DNA of 64,000 nt, taken from contig NZ_CP108508.1 of assembly GCF_035917275.1 (NCBI RefSeq), positions 2,418,001-2,482,000 on the forward strand, written 5' to 3'. Both the position numbers and the translations under genes were made by a program. Numbering within the stretch: the first letter of the stretch is position 1; every line of letters begins with the position of its first letter. Source of the DNA: Streptomyces sp. NBC_01237. Its GTDB lineage: Bacteria > Actinomycetota > Actinomycetes > Streptomycetales > Streptomycetaceae. Positions 16,318-25,707 of the stretch are shown here, piece by piece. Below the pieces are notes generated by a model. That model saw only the letters and a program-made list of their open reading frames with translations, ran no database searches and was not told the DNA's origin.

Positions 16318-17205
16318 ATGTCGCTTCAGGCTGCGCAGAATCAGTCCGCCCCATCCCCCGCCGGTCCCCCCGCCGACAGCAGCAAGGCGCTGTACGGAGG
16401 CAAGGGCACCCGCCGCATCACCGTCCACAACATCGCCGCCGCCACCGAGCGCGGCGAGAAGTGGCCCATGCTCACCGCCTACGACGCGATGACCGCGTCC
16501 GTCTTCGACGAGGCCGGTATCCCGGTCATGCTCGTCGGGGACTCCATGGGCAACTGTCACCTCGGCTACGAGACCACCGTGCCCGTCACGATGGACGAGA
16601 TCGCCATGCTGTCCGCCGCCGTCGTCCGGGGCACCACGCGCGCCCTCATCGTCGCCGACCTGCCCTTCGGGTCGTACCAGGAAGGGCCCGTCCAGGCCCT
16701 GCGCAACGCCACCCGGCTGATCAAGGAGTCCGGGGTCGGCGCGGTGAAACTGGAGGGCGGCGAACGCTCCCACGAGCAGATCCGGCTGCTGGTCGAGGCC
16801 GGCATCCCGGTGATGGCCCACATCGGGCTCACCCCGCAGTCCGTCAACTCGATGGGCTACCGGGTACAGGGCCGCGGCGAGGAGGCCGCCCAGCAACTGC
16901 TGCGCGACGCGAAGGCGGTGCAGGACGCGGGCGCGTTCGCCGTCGTGCTGGAACTGGTGCCGGCCGAGCTGGCCGCCGAGGTCACCCGCACCCTGCACAT
17001 CCCGACCGTCGGCATCGGCGCCGGACCCGACACGGACGCCCAGGTCCTGGTCTACACCGACATGGTCGGCCTGACCGGCGGCAAGGTGCCGCGCTTCACC
17101 AAGCAGTACGCCAACCTGCGCCAGGTGCTCGGCGACGCGGCGAAGGAATTCGCCGAGGAGGTCGTGGGCGGCTCGTTCCCGGCTCCCGAGCACGCGTTCC
17201 ACTGA
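16318..17205 (+). CDS. panB: 3-methyl-2-oxobutanoate hydroxymethyltransferase
   Basis: The 295-aa enzyme transfers a hydroxymethyl group from 5,10-methylene-THF to alpha-ketoisovalerate to make ketopantoate, the first committed step to pantothenate and CoA. The TIM-barrel signatures are MLTAYDAMTASVFDEAGI, VGDSMGNCHLGYETTVPV (metal-binding Asp), VKLEGGERS, MAHIGLTPQS and the catalytic Glu in VVLELVPAELA. The ATG at 16318 (MSLQAAQ) is favoured over the in-frame ATG at 16297 because AAGGAG lies at the right distance. No panC or panD is adjacent. Confidence 0.95.
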   Translation: MSLQAAQNQSAPSPAGPPADSSKALYGGKGTRRITVHNIAAATERGEKWPMLTAYDAMTASVFDEAGIPVMLVGDSMGNCHLGYETTVPVTMDEIAMLSAAVVRGTTRALIVADLPFGSYQEGPVQALRNATRLIKESGVGAVKLEGGERSHEQIRLLVEAGIPVMAHIGLTPQSVNSMGYRVQGRGEEAAQQLLRDAKAVQDAGAFAVVLELVPAELAAEVTRTLHIPTVGIGAGPDTDAQVLVYTDMVGLTGGKVPRFTKQYANLRQVLGDAAKEFAEEVVGGSFPAPEHAFH

Positions 17206-17232
17206 CCCACCGCGGACCATTTCCCGCATCAC

Positions 17233-17269
17233 CGACAGCCCGCCGACATCCCCCATCGGCGGGCTGTCG
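17233..17269 (+). terminator. Strong hairpin after panB
   Basis: Two perfect 14-nt arms (CGACAGCCCGCCGA / TCGGCGGGCTGTCG) are separated by a 9-nt loop, 27 nt past the panB stop. A third copy of the second arm (TCGGCGGGCTGTCGG) follows near 17289-17303, just before the ABC gene. Confidence 0.8.
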
Positions 17270-17325
17270 CCCGTCTGTCGGTGGAATGTCGGCGGGCTGT
17301 CGGTGGCGGTTGGTCCCATGAGGAC

Positions 17326-18335
<1,010 letters not shown>

Positions 18336-18339
<4 letters not shown>

Positions 18340-19184
18340 GCACGGCGACTCTGACGCCCACGCCCACCGGATCCGTACCGCCGAAGGCGCTTCCCGGCGA
18401 GGGCCGGATCGGACTGCGGGCCAATCTGCGGCACATCGGGGCCCTGGTGCGGCGCAATCTGCTCCAGATCAAGAAGGACCCCGAGTCGATGTTCGACGCG
18501 GTCCTGATGCCCATCATCTTCACCCTGCTCTTCGTGTACGTCTTCGGCGGCTCGGTCGGCGGCAGTCTGGGCGGCGACCGGCAGGACTACCTGAACTACC
18601 TGATCCCCGGCCTGATGGCGATGATGGGCATGAACATCGCCTCCGCGGTCGGCTCCGGTGTCAACGACGACTTCCGCAAGGGCGTCATGGACCGGTTCCG
18701 GACGATGCCGATCGCCCGCTCCTCGGTCCTCATCGCGAAGATCGTGGTCGAACTCGGCCGGATGATGGTCGCCACGTTCATCCTGCTGGCCATGGGCTTC
18801 GCGCTCGGCATGGAGCTCAAGACCTCGGTGCTCGGGCTGGTCGAGGCGATCGCCCTGTCGGCGGTGTTCGGCGCCGCCATCATGTGGATCTTCATCCTGC
18901 TCGGACTGTCCATGAAGACGGCCCAGGCGGTTCAGGGAACGGGGATGCTCGTGCTGATGCCCCTCCAGTTCGGCTCCTCGATCTTCGCCCCGACACAGAC
19001 CATGCCCGGCTGGCTCCAGACGTTCACCGAGTACAACCCGCTGTCCAACCTGGCGGACGCCGCACGCGGTCTGATGATGGGCGGGCCCGTCGCCCACTCG
19101 GTGTGGGTGACGCTGGGCTGGGCGACCGTGATCACGCTGGTGGTGGCCCCCCTCGCGGTGTCCAAGTTCCGCAAGAAGACCTGA
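18336..19184 (+). CDS. ABC-2 type permease, DrrB family
   Basis: The 282-aa protein has six predicted membrane spans of the ABC-2 family, with LRHIGALVRRNLLQIKKDPE before TM1 and a DYLNYLIPGLMAMMGMNIAS segment. DFRKGVMDRFRTMPIARSS in the first cytosolic loop is typical of DrrB. It partners the ATPase gene just upstream, with an ATGA overlap implying coupled translation. The pair is followed by a hairpin terminator. Confidence 0.9.
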
Positions 19185-19233
19185 TCCGCGGCATCCCCGG
19201 CAGCGACCCGGCCCCGCGCCCGCTCCGTCATCC

Positions 19234-19264
19234 GCGCCACCGGGCGGGACGCACCCGGTGGCGC
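19234..19264. terminator. Terminator-like hairpin between convergent permease and regulator genes
   Basis: GCGCCACCGGG (19234-19244) and CCCGGTGGCGC (19254-19264) form a perfect 11-bp stem with a 9-nt loop. It can act on either strand between the two stop codons. Similar GCCGCGCCACCGGGC words recur just downstream. Confidence 0.75.
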
Positions 19265-19314
19265 CGCGCACCTGGGGCGCCGCGTAACCGGGCAGCCGCG
19301 CCACCGGGCAGCCG

Positions 19315-22300
19315 CTACAGGTGCATGCCCGCCAGGGCGGTGACCTCGTCCAGCGTGAGGCCGCCGCCCTCGGCGTACGCCCGCGCATAGGCGGCGTCAC
19401 CGAGCTCGGCGCGGGCGATCTCCTCGGCGCGGGCCAGATTCCGCCGCTCCGTCATCGTCGGCACATGCCCCTCGGGCCGCCTCGCCGCCTGCAGGCCGAG
19501 CACCCGCGCCGCGTCCCTGCCGCCCCGCTCGCCACCGATCCCGCCGAGCGCCCAGGCCACCGCGATCAGATGGACGGAGGCCATCTGCGGCGCCACCATC
19601 AGCGACAGCCGGTCCTGTGCCCGCTCCAGAGCCGTCAGGGCCCGCCGCAACGCCGTGACGTGGTCGCCTTCGAGGTTGTCCAGCCAGGCCAGCACCCCGA
19701 GCACGAACCCGCCGAAGATCGCCACCGTCTCCGAATCGAACTCGTCGTCCAGCCGGGCCAGCTGCTGCCTGGCCTCGTCGATACGGCCGCTCTGCCCCAG
19801 CCACAGGCCCAGATGCATCCGGGCGGCCGGGGTCGCGTCGCTCCCCGGATGCCGTCCCCCGTCGATCACTTCGCGCAGGATGGCCTCCGCCTCCTCGCCC
19901 CGGCCGGTCTCGGTGAGGATGCCCGCGTACCGGGCCCGCAACAGCCCGACCTGGGCCTGGGCGCCCAGTTGTTCCGCGTAGCCGACAGCGGCCAGGAAGT
20001 CCTCGGCGGCGGCGGCGAAGTGCCCGGCCCGCTCATGGGCCTCGCCCCGGGAGGAGAGCGCCTCGGCGGCGCCCCACGCGTCGCCGAGCCGGACGAAGAT
20101 CTCCAGGCTCTCCTCGGCGTCCGCCCGCGCCCGGCCGGCCGATTCGGCGTGGTTGGCCAGAAAGTTGGCGCGGTTCTGGAGCGCGGCGGCCAGCTCCCAG
20201 GCGAAGCCGAACTCCCGGCAGGCCCGGACGGTCTCGTCCAGCACCTCGTGCAGCTGATCGGCCTCGCCGATCAGCATGACGGCGTACATCCAGAGGTAGC
20301 CCGGGGTACGGCAGGTCTGCGGCTGGCCCGGCCGGTAGGTCTGCGTGATCACCCGCAGCCGCTCCTGGTTGTCCCCCGTCATCCACAGGTCCATCGCGTG
20401 GTCCATGGTGGCCAGTTGGACGAGGGCGACCCCCCGCCGCGCCTCCTGGAGCAGCTCGGGCTCCATCGGCGGCGGCGCGTCGATGGCCTGCTGCCGGAGC
20501 GAGGGGGCCGGGGTGCCCGGCGGGGCGAACGGGTCGGGGCCCAGGGCGGCGACCGCGTCGGCCCAGTGGCGGGCCTCGGTGCGCAGATCGCGCATCAGCC
20601 AGTACCAGGCCAGCGAGAGCACGAGGCAGAGCGCCTCGTGCTCGTCCCGGGCGGCCACCGCACGGCGCAGCGCGACGCGCAGGTTCTCGTACTCGCGCTG
20701 CAGGCGTTCGATGGCGGCCCGCTGTCCGCCACCGCGGAGTTCCGGTGCGGTGGTCCGGGCGAGCTCCCGGAAGTGCACCAGGTGGCGTCCCTCGACAGCG
20801 GTGCGCTCGGCCGCCTCGTCGAGGCGCTCGGAGGCGTACTCGCCGACGGTCTCCAGGAGCCGGTAGCGCATCTCACCGTCGCCACCGGGAGCGGCGACGA
20901 CGAGGGACTTGTCGACGAGGGAGCCCAGGAGCGCGGCGACGTCCCGCGAGTCGACCAGGTCGAAGGCCCCGGCCTCCCCCGCGAGGTCCGCTCCGGCTCC
21001 GGGTCCGGCGGGCAGCGCGCAGACCTCCTCGGCCGCGGCGAGCGCACAGCCGCCCGCGAACACCGACAGCCGGCGCAGCACGGCACGCTCGGCACGGTCC
21101 AGCAGGTCCCACGACCAGTCGACGACGGCGCGCAGGGTCTGCTGGCGCGGCAGCACGGTACGGCTCCCGTTGGTCAGCAGCCGGAAGCGGTCGTCCAGCC
21201 GGTCGGCGATCTGGCGCGGGCTGAGCATCCGCAGCCGGGCCGCGGCCAGTTCGATGGCGAGGGGCAGCCCGTCGAGCCGGTGGCAGATCTCCGCGGCGGC
21301 CGCCGCGGTCTCCTCGTCCGCGTCGGTCCGGAAGCCGGGGCTGGCGGCGTTCCCCCGGTCGGCGAGCAGCCGCAGCGCCATCGGGTCCGGCAGCGGGTCG
21401 ACGGGGCGGACGAACTCGCCCGGTACGCCGAGGGGTTCGCGGCTGGTCGCCAGGACGGTGAGCCCCGGGCAGTGGGAGAGGAGGTGGTCGGTGAGGGCGG
21501 CGGCGGCCTCGATGACGTGTTCGCAGTTGTCGAGGAGCAGCAGCATGCGCCGCCGGGAACAGTGCTCGGTGAGGCGTACGAGCGGGTCCCCGGCACCGCG
21601 CTCGGCGGCCCGCAACTCCTCCGCACCGGCGCCGCGCAGCACGGTCTCGCGGGCACCGAGCGCGGTCAGTACGGCCTCGGGCACGGCGTCCGGGTCGTCG
21701 ACGGGGGCCAGTTCCGCCATCCAGACCCCGTCCGGCCACGCGGCGGCGACCGTCTCCGCCGCCTCCTGGGAGAGCCGGGTCTTGCCCGCGCCGCCGGGGC
21801 CGAGCAGCGTGATCAGCCGGCTGCGGGTGAGGTCCTCGCGCAGGGCGGCGATGTCCGTCTCCCGGCCGACGAAGCTGGTGAGCCTGGCCCGCAGATTCCC
21901 GGCCGGGGGCGGCGTGGGCGGGGAGGGGGGTACGGAGTGCTTCCGTGGAGCCGGGTGGGCCGGGATCTCCGGGTGGGCCGGTGATGCGGCCGGGTGTGCA
22001 GGTGGTGCGGCCGGCGCTGTCTGGTGCAGCAGTTCGTCGTGCAGGGCGCGCAGTGCGGGCCCCGGGTCGGTGCCGAGCCGGTCCGCGAGTATGGACCGCG
22101 TCTCCTCGTACGCCGCCAGCGCCTGCGCCGTGCGGCCCGCGTCGCGCAGGGCCCTGATCCGCAGGGCCTGGAGCGGTTCGTCGAGCGGGTGGGCGTCGCA
22201 GAGCGCGGCCAGTTCGGGCAGGGCCTCGTCCGCCCGGCCCAGGGCGAGGGCCGCGGCGAACGCGGTCCGCCGGGCATCGAGCCTGCGGGCCTCCCAGCGG

Positions 22301-22737
22301 GACGCGGCGGCGGCCCGGTCCGGCAGATCGGCGAGGGCCGGTCCGCGCCACAGGGCGAGGGCCTCGTCCAGCAGCGCGGCGGCCCCGGCGGCGTCCCCCC
22401 GCTCCAGGGCCCGGGTCCCCTCCCCCGCGAGCCGCTCGAATCGGTGCAGGTCCACGGCGTCGGGCTCGGCGGTGAGCCGGTATCCGCCGTCCGCCGACGC
22501 GACGGCAGCCCGGCCGAGCGCGCGCCGCAGCCGGCCCACGAGCGCCTGGAGGGCGCCTGCCGCGTCGACGGGCGGGTCGCCGTCCCACACCTCGTCGACG
22601 AGCACCCCGGCCGGCACCGGACGGCCGGGACGCAGCGCGAGAACGGTGAGCAGGGCGCGCAGCCGCGCCCCGCCGAGGGCGACGGCCGTGCCGTCGTCGC
22701 GGAGTGCCCGGGTGGTGCCGAGGATGCAGTAGCGCAC
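19315..22737 (-). CDS. AfsR/SARP-type regulator with BTAD, NB-ARC and TPR domains
   Basis: The 1140-aa protein has an OmpR-like winged helix at the N-terminus (RALRDDGTAVALGGARLRAL), the bacterial transcriptional activator domain (about 95-240), a Pro/Ala/His linker (about 240-282), then an NB-ARC ATPase with Walker A GPGGAGKT (313-320), Walker B MLLLLDNCEHV and a CALPAG-containing winged helix. A long TPR-like tail extends to the end. This order is that of AfsR-like global activators. No biosynthetic cluster is adjacent, so targets are unknown. The GTG at 22737 (VRYCILG) is chosen because the conserved domain begins there, but the frame stays open to 22974. Confidence 0.88.
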   Translation of the reverse strand: MRYCILGTTRALRDDGTAVALGGARLRALLTVLALRPGRPVPAGVLVDEVWDGDPPVDAAGALQALVGRLRRALGRAAVASADGGYRLTAEPDAVDLHRFERLAGEGTRALERGDAAGAAALLDEALALWRGPALADLPDRAAAASRWEARRLDARRTAFAAALALGRADEALPELAALCDAHPLDEPLQALRIRALRDAGRTAQALAAYEETRSILADRLGTDPGPALRALHDELLHQTAPAAPPAHPAASPAHPEIPAHPAPRKHSVPPSPPTPPPAGNLRARLTSFVGRETDIAALREDLTRSRLITLLGPGGAGKTRLSQEAAETVAAAWPDGVWMAELAPVDDPDAVPEAVLTALGARETVLRGAGAEELRAAERGAGDPLVRLTEHCSRRRMLLLLDNCEHVIEAAAALTDHLLSHCPGLTVLATSREPLGVPGEFVRPVDPLPDPMALRLLADRGNAASPGFRTDADEETAAAAAEICHRLDGLPLAIELAAARLRMLSPRQIADRLDDRFRLLTNGSRTVLPRQQTLRAVVDWSWDLLDRAERAVLRRLSVFAGGCALAAAEEVCALPAGPGAGADLAGEAGAFDLVDSRDVAALLGSLVDKSLVVAAPGGDGEMRYRLLETVGEYASERLDEAAERTAVEGRHLVHFRELARTTAPELRGGGQRAAIERLQREYENLRVALRRAVAARDEHEALCLVLSLAWYWLMRDLRTEARHWADAVAALGPDPFAPPGTPAPSLRQQAIDAPPPMEPELLQEARRGVALVQLATMDHAMDLWMTGDNQERLRVITQTYRPGQPQTCRTPGYLWMYAVMLIGEADQLHEVLDETVRACREFGFAWELAAALQNRANFLANHAESAGRARADAEESLEIFVRLGDAWGAAEALSSRGEAHERAGHFAAAAEDFLAAVGYAEQLGAQAQVGLLRARYAGILTETGRGEEAEAILREVIDGGRHPGSDATPAARMHLGLWLGQSGRIDEARQQLARLDDEFDSETVAIFGGFVLGVLAWLDNLEGDHVTALRRALTALERAQDRLSLMVAPQMASVHLIAVAWALGGIGGERGGRDAARVLGLQAARRPEGHVPTMTERRNLARAEEIARAELGDAAYARAYAEGGGLTLDEVTALAGMHL

Positions 22738-23118
22738 GGGCCCATTGTCCGCGACGGGCCCCTCGAAGAGCACGCCGCCCGGCACCGCGCGTCGCCGGGC
22801 GCCCCGGAGCGGGTCCACGCCCGGTCCCCCGGCCGGGTCCGGCATCCGCGCCGCGTCCGGTCCGGGGCAGGGCCCTGAACCCGGCCGGTCCGGCGTCCGG
22901 CACCGCGGCCCCGTGCCCCCGCAAAGCGCCCGGTATCCCCGCACGGCACGGCACCGCACCGCAAAGCGCCGCACCGCGCCCGCTCACCCGGCTCCCACCG
23001 CCCGTCCCCGTGCGTGGAACTACCGCCCCGGCTCACGACGTTCCCGTCGTACCGCCCCTGCTCCCCGCAGCCCCGTACTGTCGAAGGCCCTCGCCCCGTC
23101 ACCAGGAGTTGTGTGCCG
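22738..23118. other. 381-bp gap between divergent regulator and protease genes
   Basis: The region is extremely C-rich on the plus strand. It holds a 10-bp direct repeat (GCAAAGCGCC) at 22921-22930 and 22961-22970, with GCACGGCACGGCACCGCACC between the copies. The regulator's frame is open to 22974, so part could be coding if a far-upstream start is used. A weak TACTGT near 23076 could be a -10 for the protease gene. Nothing else was seen. Confidence 0.4.
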
Positions 23119-23928
23119 ATGACCACCGCAGCCAAGCGCAGCGACCGGAGGATCAGCCCGGTCTTCCTCGGGATCGTCGCCGTCACCGCGGTCTCGGGCT
23201 GGGCGGTGTGGACGGACTTCGCCGAGCAGACCGGTTTCGCGGTCTTCCTCTTCGTCACCGGGGCCTGGATCGTCTCGCTCTGTCTGCACGAGTACGCGCA
23301 CGCCCGCACCGCGCTGCACAGCGGGGACCTCTCGGTCGCGGACAAGGGGTATCTGACCCTGAACCCGCTCACGTACACCCATGCCCTGCTGAGCATCGTG
23401 CTGCCGGTGCTCTTCGTGATCATGGGCGGGATCGGGCTGCCCGGTGGTGCGGTCTACATCGAGCGGGGCCGTATCAGCGGCCGCTGGAAGCACAGCCTGA
23501 TCTCCGCGGCGGGCCCCCTGACGAACCTGCTGTTCGCCGTCGTCTGCACGGCGCCGTTCTGGCTGGACGCCCTGGACGGTGTTCCGCCCGCCTTCCAGTA
23601 CGCGCTGGCGTTCCTCGCGATGCTCCAGCTCACCGCGGCGATCCTGAACTCGGTCCCGATTCCGGGGCTGGACGGCTACGGCGTGATCGAGCCCTGGCTC
23701 TCGTACCGGATCCGCCGCCAGGTCGAGCCGATCGCACCGTTCGGGCTGATCGCCGTGTTCGGCATCCTGTGGATCCCCGAGGTGAACATCGCGTTCTTCG
23801 ACGCGATCGACGCGCTGCTGCGGAGCCTGGGCGTCAGCGAGGTCTCGACGCGCTGCGGGCTCGACACGTACCGCTTCTGGCAGGAGTTCTGGAACGAGCA
23901 GGACCCGCGCTGCGCGGTCGCGGGATAG
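23119..23928 (+). CDS. Membrane metalloprotease of the M50 (site-2 protease) family
   Basis: The 269-aa membrane protein carries the zinc motif HEYAH (57-61) inside a hydrophobic helix (VTGAWIVSLCLHEYAHA) and the second M50 motif NSVPIPGLDG (177-186). There are about five or six spans, and no PDZ domain is visible. Such minimal M50 proteases cut substrates within membranes, often anti-sigma factors, but no substrate candidate is next to it. The ATG at 23119 has AGGAG 11 nt upstream. Confidence 0.88.
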   Translation: MTTAAKRSDRRISPVFLGIVAVTAVSGWAVWTDFAEQTGFAVFLFVTGAWIVSLCLHEYAHARTALHSGDLSVADKGYLTLNPLTYTHALLSIVLPVLFVIMGGIGLPGGAVYIERGRISGRWKHSLISAAGPLTNLLFAVVCTAPFWLDALDGVPPAFQYALAFLAMLQLTAAILNSVPIPGLDGYGVIEPWLSYRIRRQVEPIAPFGLIAVFGILWIPEVNIAFFDAIDALLRSLGVSEVSTRCGLDTYRFWQEFWNEQDPRCAVAG

Positions 23929-23947
23929 GGGCCGCCGGCCCCGGCTC

Positions 23948-24127
23948 TCAGGCGGCGTCCGCCGCCCGCATCCGGTGCTTGCGCACGTAGAACCACGTCA
24001 TGTTCGACGAGAGCCCGGCCACCAGTACCCAGAGGATGCCGAGCAGGTTGCCCTGGGCGAAGGAGACCACGGCTGCGACGACGGCGAGGACGCAGACGAC
24101 GAGGGCGTAGATGGCGAGGCGGGGCAT
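23948..24127 (-). CDS. Small membrane protein
   Basis: The 59-aa protein has two hydrophobic segments (LAIYALVVCVLAVVAAVVSF and GILWVLVAGLSSNMTWFYV) and a short basic tail (KHRMRAADAA). It resembles conserved small membrane proteins of Streptomyces with no known function. The ATG is at 24127. It sits downstream of the F420-dependent reductase gene on the same strand, 83 nt away. Confidence 0.65.
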   Translation of the reverse strand: MPRLAIYALVVCVLAVVAAVVSFAQGNLLGILWVLVAGLSSNMTWFYVRKHRMRAADAA

Positions 24128-24210
24128 GGGGAGTGGCTCCTGTGTCCGGGATGGTGCGCGGTCCCGTCCAGTGTCCCTCATGCCCCGTTCCGCCCTCGGC
24201 GCGGTCCGGC

Positions 24211-24921
24211 TCAGACGTCGGTGGCGCGCAGTCCCGCGTGCGCCTTGTAGCGGCGGTTGACCGAGATCAGGTTGGCCACCAGCGACTCGACCTGGTGGGC
24301 GTTGCGCAGCCGGCCCGCGAAGATGCCGCGCATTCCGGGGATGCGGCCCGCGAGCGCCTGCACGATGTCGGTGTCGGCACGTGCCTCGCCCAGCACCAGC
24401 ACATCGGTGTCGATCTCCTCGATCGCCTCGTCCTGGAGCAGGACGGCGGAGAGGTGGTGGAAGGCGGCCGTGACCCGGGAGTCCGGCAGCAGGGCCGCGG
24501 CCTGCTCGGCGGCACTGCCCTCCTCCGGCTTCAGGGCGTAGGCGCCCTTCTTGTCGAAGCCGAGCGGATTGACGCAGTCGATCACGAGCTTGCCCGTGAG
24601 CTCCTCGCGCAGCGATTCCAGCGTCTTGGCGTGGCCGTCCCACGGAACCGCGACGATCACGATGTCGCTGCGCCGCGCGCAGTCGGCGTTGTCCGCGCCC
24701 TCGACGCCGAATCCCAGCTCGGCGGCGGCCGCGGCGGCCCGTCCGGCGTCGCGCGAGCCGATGGTCACCCGCTGCCCGGCGCGGGCGAGGCGGTAGGCGA
24801 GGCCGCGGCCCTGCGGACCGGTCCCGCCGAGCACACCGACCGTGAGTGCGGATACGTCGGGCAGGTCCCAGGGGTCCTTGGCGGGGGGCTTGGGGGCACT
24901 GCCGCTGTCATGGGTAGTCAT
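24211..24921 (-). CDS. npdG: NADPH-dependent F420 reductase-like oxidoreductase
   Basis: The 236-aa protein has an N-terminal Rossmann motif GVLGGTGPQGRGLAYRLA (about 29-46), then VTIGSRDAGRA, IVIVAVPWDGHAKTL, VIDCVNPLGFDKKGAYAL and FHHLSAVLL. These are the features of F420H2:NADP+ oxidoreductases, which pass hydride between NADPH and coenzyme F420 made by actinomycetes. The name is by family resemblance. The ATG at 24921 begins after a short linker rich in Pro/Lys. Confidence 0.85.
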   Translation of the reverse strand: MTTHDSGSAPKPPAKDPWDLPDVSALTVGVLGGTGPQGRGLAYRLARAGQRVTIGSRDAGRAAAAAAELGFGVEGADNADCARRSDIVIVAVPWDGHAKTLESLREELTGKLVIDCVNPLGFDKKGAYALKPEEGSAAEQAAALLPDSRVTAAFHHLSAVLLQDEAIEEIDTDVLVLGEARADTDIVQALAGRIPGMRGIFAGRLRNAHQVESLVANLISVNRRYKAHAGLRATDV

Positions 24922-25061
24922 GAGGGCGACCCTACTGCCAGGTAGTACGGGGAACCCCTCGGCGGCGGACGGACGGACCCCCCGCGCCGCCCCGGCCCCG
25001 TTCGGGTGAGGCGGCGCCAACCGGCTTCGGTTCGGCCGGACTTGGGGCATGATGCCGGGCC

Positions 25062-25664
25062 ATGGATGCCGTACGTGTCGCCCTGCTCCGTGACGTACTC
25101 GCCGGGACCGAGTGGCCCGGGGCGACCCGGCGGTTCGCGGGGGCGCTGCGCTCGTCCGTCGTACCGCAGGGCGGCGGACTGCTGCTGGTGGGGACCGAGG
25201 CGTACGAGCCGTGGCATCTGGCGGCGCATCTGGTCGACGAGTCCGCCTGGTCGGGGCTGCCGGAGCTGCGGCCCACGCTCGTACGCCACCGGGTGGAGCC
25301 GGGCGATCCCGCGCATCTGGCGGTCGGCCTCGGCCGGATCGAGGCGGCCGGGCGGGGCGAGACCCTGCTGATGGTGGCGCCGCGGCGGCCGGACGGCGGG
25401 CTGCTGGAGCGGGTCCACGACGCGCGGCGGGCGGGGGCGACGGTGCTCACCCTGGACGGCGGGGACCCGGAGGTGGGGGGCCTGGCCCATGAGGCGCTCG
25501 TGGTCCGGGGCGGTGACGATGTCGACCTCGACACGGTGCAGCACCTGGTGAGCGCGGCCGCCGGGGAGAACGGCCGGCCCGCGCCGCACGGCCGCCGGAC
25601 CTTCCGGGACCGGCTCTCCCGGCTGGCCGACCAGCTGACGCAGCCGCCACCGCCCCGCTGGTAA
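25062..25664 (+). CDS. Conserved actinobacterial hypothetical protein (SIS/Rossmann-like)
   Basis: I do not recognise a named family for this 200-aa product. The body alternates strands and helices: GGGLLLVGTEAYEPWHLAAH, ETLLMVAPRRPDGGLLERVH, ATVLTLDGGDPEV and HEALVVRGGDDVDLDTVQHL. This is reminiscent of sugar-isomerase (SIS) or other nucleotide-free Rossmann folds. The C-terminus is Arg/Pro-rich (RTFRDRLSRLADQLTQPPPP). It lies 141 nt after the divergent reductase gene and 44 nt before the exporter. Confidence 0.6.
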   Translation: MDAVRVALLRDVLAGTEWPGATRRFAGALRSSVVPQGGGLLLVGTEAYEPWHLAAHLVDESAWSGLPELRPTLVRHRVEPGDPAHLAVGLGRIEAAGRGETLLMVAPRRPDGGLLERVHDARRAGATVLTLDGGDPEVGGLAHEALVVRGGDDVDLDTVQHLVSAAAGENGRPAPHGRRTFRDRLSRLADQLTQPPPPRW

Positions 25665-25707
25665 ACCGGTTTGCGCAGAGCATCCAAAGGGCCGAGCATG
25701 ACCCTCT

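Noticed and set aside
19315..22737. Biosynthetic cluster marked by the SARP-like regulator
   Set aside because: No polyketide, peptide or terpene synthase gene lies anywhere in the window.
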